Assembly (NCBI GenBank): GCA_015655165.1
Contig: JAATFN010000277.1
Coordinates: 1-5,599 of the forward strand
Direction of reading: 5' to 3'
DNA from: Betaproteobacteria bacterium
Lineage (GTDB): Bacteria > Pseudomonadota > Gammaproteobacteria > Burkholderiales > Burkholderiaceae_D
Length of the DNA: 5,599 nt
Each line of letters opens with the position of its first letter. Within the stretch, counting starts at the first letter, position 1. A program made the position numbers and the translations under genes. The notes below the pieces were generated by a model. It made no database searches. It had not been told where the DNA came from and saw only the letters and a list, made by a program, of their open reading frames with translations. Below are positions 4,925-5,599 of this stretch, piece by piece.

Positions 4925-5599
4925 ATGGCCCGCAACACTCTAAATTCGCTAAAGGAATTTAAGATTTCTGCCACGAAAAATGGCAAATTTTATTCCTTGC
5001 CTGCACTGGGTAAAAAATTAGGCACCGACATTTCCCGTCTGCCAATTTCTATCCGTATCGTTCTGGAATCCGTATTACGTAACTGTGACGGCAAAAAAAT
5101 CACAGAAGAGCATATCCAACAACTCGCAAACTGGCGTGCTAATACGCCACGCGTTGACGAGATTCCATTCGTAGTCGCGCGCGTTGTGTTACAGGACTTT
5201 ACCGGAGTGCCTCTCTTAGCCGATTTGGCTGCGATGCGTAACGTTGCTAAAAAACTGGGCAAAAAACCGAAAAACATCGAACCACTGGTTCCTGTTGATC
5301 TGGTTGTCGACCACTCGGTGCAAATTGACCACTATCGTGAGAAAAAAGCGCTGGATTTGAACATGAAACTGGAATTTCAACGCAATAACGAGCGTTACCA
5401 GTTCATGAAATGGGGTATGCAAGCATTCGATACATTCGGTGTTGTCCCGCCAGGCTTCGGTATTGTTCACCAGGTAAATCTGGAATATCTGGCCCGTGGT
5501 GTCCATAAAAAAGACGATGTCTACTACCCTGACACCTTAGTCGGTACTGACTCCCACACAACCATGATCAATGGTATCGGTGTTGTAGGCTGGGGTGTC
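4925..5599 (+). CDS. acnA: Aconitate hydratase A (IRP1/AcnA type), N-terminal quarter
   Basis: This is the iron-sulfur enzyme that converts citrate to isocitrate through aconitate. The reading frame is open to the window end, giving 225 residues of an expected roughly 900. Family motifs appear in order: [18 protein letters not shown] (39-56), [18 protein letters not shown] (88-105) with Gln90-Asp91, [10 protein letters not shown] (124-133) with Asp129-His130, [20 protein letters not shown] (161-180) with [12 protein letters not shown] after it, and [20 protein letters not shown] (203-222) with Asp209 and His211. These match AcnA/IRP1 rather than AcnB, whose domain order differs. The cluster Cys residues lie beyond the window. 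The ATG at 4925 has AAGGAG 7 nt upstream. The 2-methylcitrate-linked AcnD is a close relative, so a role in propionate metabolism is not fully excluded, but none of its usual neighbours is in view. Confidence 0.93.
   Translation, partial: MARNTLNSLKEFKISATKNGKFYSLPALGKKLGTDISRLPISIRIVLESVLRNCDGKKITEEHIQQLANWRANTPRVDEIPFVVARVVLQDFTGVPLLADLAAMRNVAKKLGKKPKNIEPLVPVDLVVDHSVQIDHYREKKALDLNMKLEFQRNNERYQFMKWGMQAFDTFGVVPPGFGIVHQVNLEYLARGVHKKDDVYYPDTLVGTDSHTTMINGIGVVGWGV

Overview
This window looks like the chromosome of a betaproteobacterium. The GntR regulator, SdhC and SdhD, the 329-residue Mdh with its LDHNR and WGNHSP motifs, and the block of TCA-cycle genes itself all resemble Burkholderiales. Base composition is moderate for that order, by eye about half G+C. 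That would suit a lower-GC lineage, for example around Oxalobacteraceae or Polynucleobacter, but the genus cannot be fixed from this sequence. There are no mobile elements, CRISPR arrays, tRNAs or rRNAs.

Layout: the left third is read on the minus strand. It holds a HutC-type GntR regulator gene, then sdhC, sdhD and the first 56 codons of sdhA, packed with gaps of 1 and 2 nt. The right part is read on the plus strand: mdh with a strong terminator, a divergent CitE/HpcH-family CoA-ester lyase-like gene, a small secreted protein that resembles MliC/PliC lysozyme inhibitors, and the first 225 codons of an IRP1/AcnA-type aconitase. The two arms are separated by a roughly 330-bp divergent control region. 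It has a palindromic A/T-rich operator candidate, a good sigma70-type promoter toward mdh, and a leader of about 210 nt rich in inverted repeats.

Function: succinate dehydrogenase, malate dehydrogenase and aconitase are three TCA-cycle steps, and the GntR protein is the obvious local candidate to control them. The CitE-like enzyme probably handles a malyl-CoA- or citramalyl-CoA-like ester, but its substrate cannot be read from the sequence.

The points most worth a second look are: (1) SdhD has Tyr77 where E. coli has heme ligand His71; (2) the mdh leader is unusually long and structured; (3) the operator candidate lies between gntR and mdh; (4) an 18-bp perfect palindrome overlaps the gntR stop codon next to the likely sdh promoter; (5) a very strong Shine-Dalgarno sequence in the sdhC leader serves no annotated gene; (6) a lysozyme-inhibitor-like envelope protein sits inside a TCA cluster. 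I found no clear evidence of a wholly new multi-gene system; most of the window is ordinary core metabolism.
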